Of a stretch of 64,000 nt of DNA, positions 62,898 to 64,000 are shown piece after piece (the first letter of the stretch is position 1; the number at the start of each line of letters is the position of its first letter). The translations under genes were made by a program, and so were the position numbers. Source of the stretch: Mya arenaria (taxonomy: Eukaryota > Mollusca > Bivalvia > Myida > Myidae); the NCBI RefSeq assembly GCF_026914265.1, contig NC_069129.1, positions 17,221,945 through 17,285,944 of the forward strand, in the 5' to 3' direction. The notes under the pieces are model-generated. The model worked only from the letters and a program-made list of their open reading frames with translations. It was not told where the DNA came from and ran no database searches.

Positions 62898-64000
62898 CTG
62901 AAATCACACAAACATTACCGTACACATAATGTAAATAATGTATGAATTTCATAAGAGGACTATAGTTGAGGGTTTTTTGAGGACATCACCACAACTTATT
63001 TGCTACAATCAACAAGACGCCGGCTGATGATAAAAACAAATCAAAACAGTAAAAACACATAAAAATATCATTTTTTTAAACTAAGGTTCTCATTCCACAG
63101 TAGAGGGCCACTGATGAGAAAAAACAACAGGTAAACAACCTGTCTGGCACTGTGTACGAGCATGCAAAAAAACATTACAGGGCACTAAGTGCAATGTACT
63201 AACCGCATCAATTATTTTAAAACTTTTATAGTGTATCAGTAATTATCATTTATCTCAATTAAGAGCTATGGGCTTAATTTAATTAAGTTAAGTCAAGAAA
63301 TCAATTAGTTTGGTCGAAACATTACTTCATTTACATTGAACCTTAACTTTGGAACTTAAAAGATACATGCATGTATATGTATGCTTAGGCTCAACAATGT
63401 GTCTTCATCACTGTTTGTTAAATGCACCATTACTTAAAATGCACTATTTCTTAAAATGTACCATTTCTTAAAGTGAATCGTTACTTAAAATGTACCATTT
63501 TCAGCCAAAGATAAACATAAGGTTACAGCTTTGTAGTCAGTTAAGACAGAATGAGTACATTAAACAAATATGGCAGTCGTTCATTGTATTAAATGCTCTT
63601 GTGGCCACTCAGCGAATTCATTGTTGATCTAAACTTGCACAGATAAGCAGGTAAAACCAGCCCATTGTGGGTTGTTAAGTTTAACTCTCTCACGGTCGGG
63701 TCAATATTGATTTTATTGATTTCAATAATGCCTTTGTGAAACAAACTAACATTAAAGGTTTAACATATCCTTTATATTACCGTACATTGAAATTCCTGTC
63801 GTAAACCATGAAACAATTAGTCTGCCTGAAATCACTGATACAATATACTTTCAATGGAAGGTAATTCCATTAATTGAAATGATTCCATTTTAAATTAAAA
63901 TGCAAAAAAATTAGGTTTCCGCAATGAAAAATTGTAAAGAACTCAATGACAATGGTTCAATGACAATTAGTGCAAACTACTATACTATAACAGTCATGTA
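62898..64000. other. 5' part of the HSBP1 locus, intronic
   Basis: AT-rich sequence upstream of the HSBP1 exon at 62831-62897. I searched by eye for the N-terminal exon (D-x-K-x-V-Q-D-L-T-x-V) and did not see it. Short repeats of ACCATT(T/A)CTTAAAATG lie at about 63424-63500. Confidence 0.4.

Noticed and set aside
1-64000. Retroviral, LTR or Polinton-type elements
   Set aside because: No reverse transcriptase, integrase, capsid or envelope-like segment and no long terminal direct repeats were recognised; the short coding block at 10.5 and 14.1 kb could not be assigned to any of these.

Overview
The window looks like nuclear DNA from a bivalve mollusc. It is AT-rich and intron-rich. It carries repeat families I associate with bivalves, for example the element at 20728-21387 and 49943-50574 with its GACAGACAGACGTACG-type core, and a B-box/coiled-coil/beta-propeller (TRIM-NHL-like) gene of the kind expanded in that group. 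The species call is an inference. No prokaryotic or organellar features were seen.

Four host genes can be supported. TMPPE (minus strand, 19703-23951, five coding exons) encodes a multi-pass membrane metallophosphoesterase with every catalytic motif present. A RING-less B-box/coiled-coil/propeller gene (plus strand, 24927-26845, two coding exons) starts head-to-head with it, 975 bp away. GPATCH1 (plus strand, 32444-55539, 19 coding exons, 1,078 residues when spliced) fills the middle and encodes a spliceosome-associated G-patch protein. HSBP1 (minus strand, 61043-62897, two exons visible, 5' end beyond the window) has a minor-spliceosome AT-AC intron. For TMPPE and GPATCH1 the exon phases close into one open frame and the total lengths divide by three.

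Positions 1-19.7 kb are accessory DNA. From left to right they hold: a composite tRNA-like repeat with a nested MITE; a 32-bp minisatellite; an eroded, rearranged ISL2EU/IS4EU-type DNA transposon (DDE transposase plus SWIM/YqaJ nuclease pieces); an orphan piece resembling the P2X7 C-terminal zinc 'ballast' domain; a Harbinger-type MITE; a HARBI1-like transposase fragment; and a 3.1/3.6-kb tandem duplication. The duplication carries THAP-like fragments and a decaying array of short units that read like NHL/propeller exon pieces.

From 27 to 32 kb lie a large homogenised 32-bp minisatellite, a second Harbinger-type MITE and an eroded DDE_3-type transposase. The introns of GPATCH1 hold several hAT-like elements with 8-bp target duplications, a four-layer nest built on a duplicated piece of exon 6, and a seven-copy tandem array of the end of exon 12 with its splice donor. 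The region from 55.5 to 61 kb is mostly repeats and unexplained intergenic DNA.

I found no complete new system. The signals most worth checking are the AT-AC intron in HSBP1, the layered insertion at GPATCH1 exon 6, the donor-bearing exon-12 array, the tandem SUMO-interacting-type motifs in GPATCH1, and the P2X7-like module beside the transposon remains.
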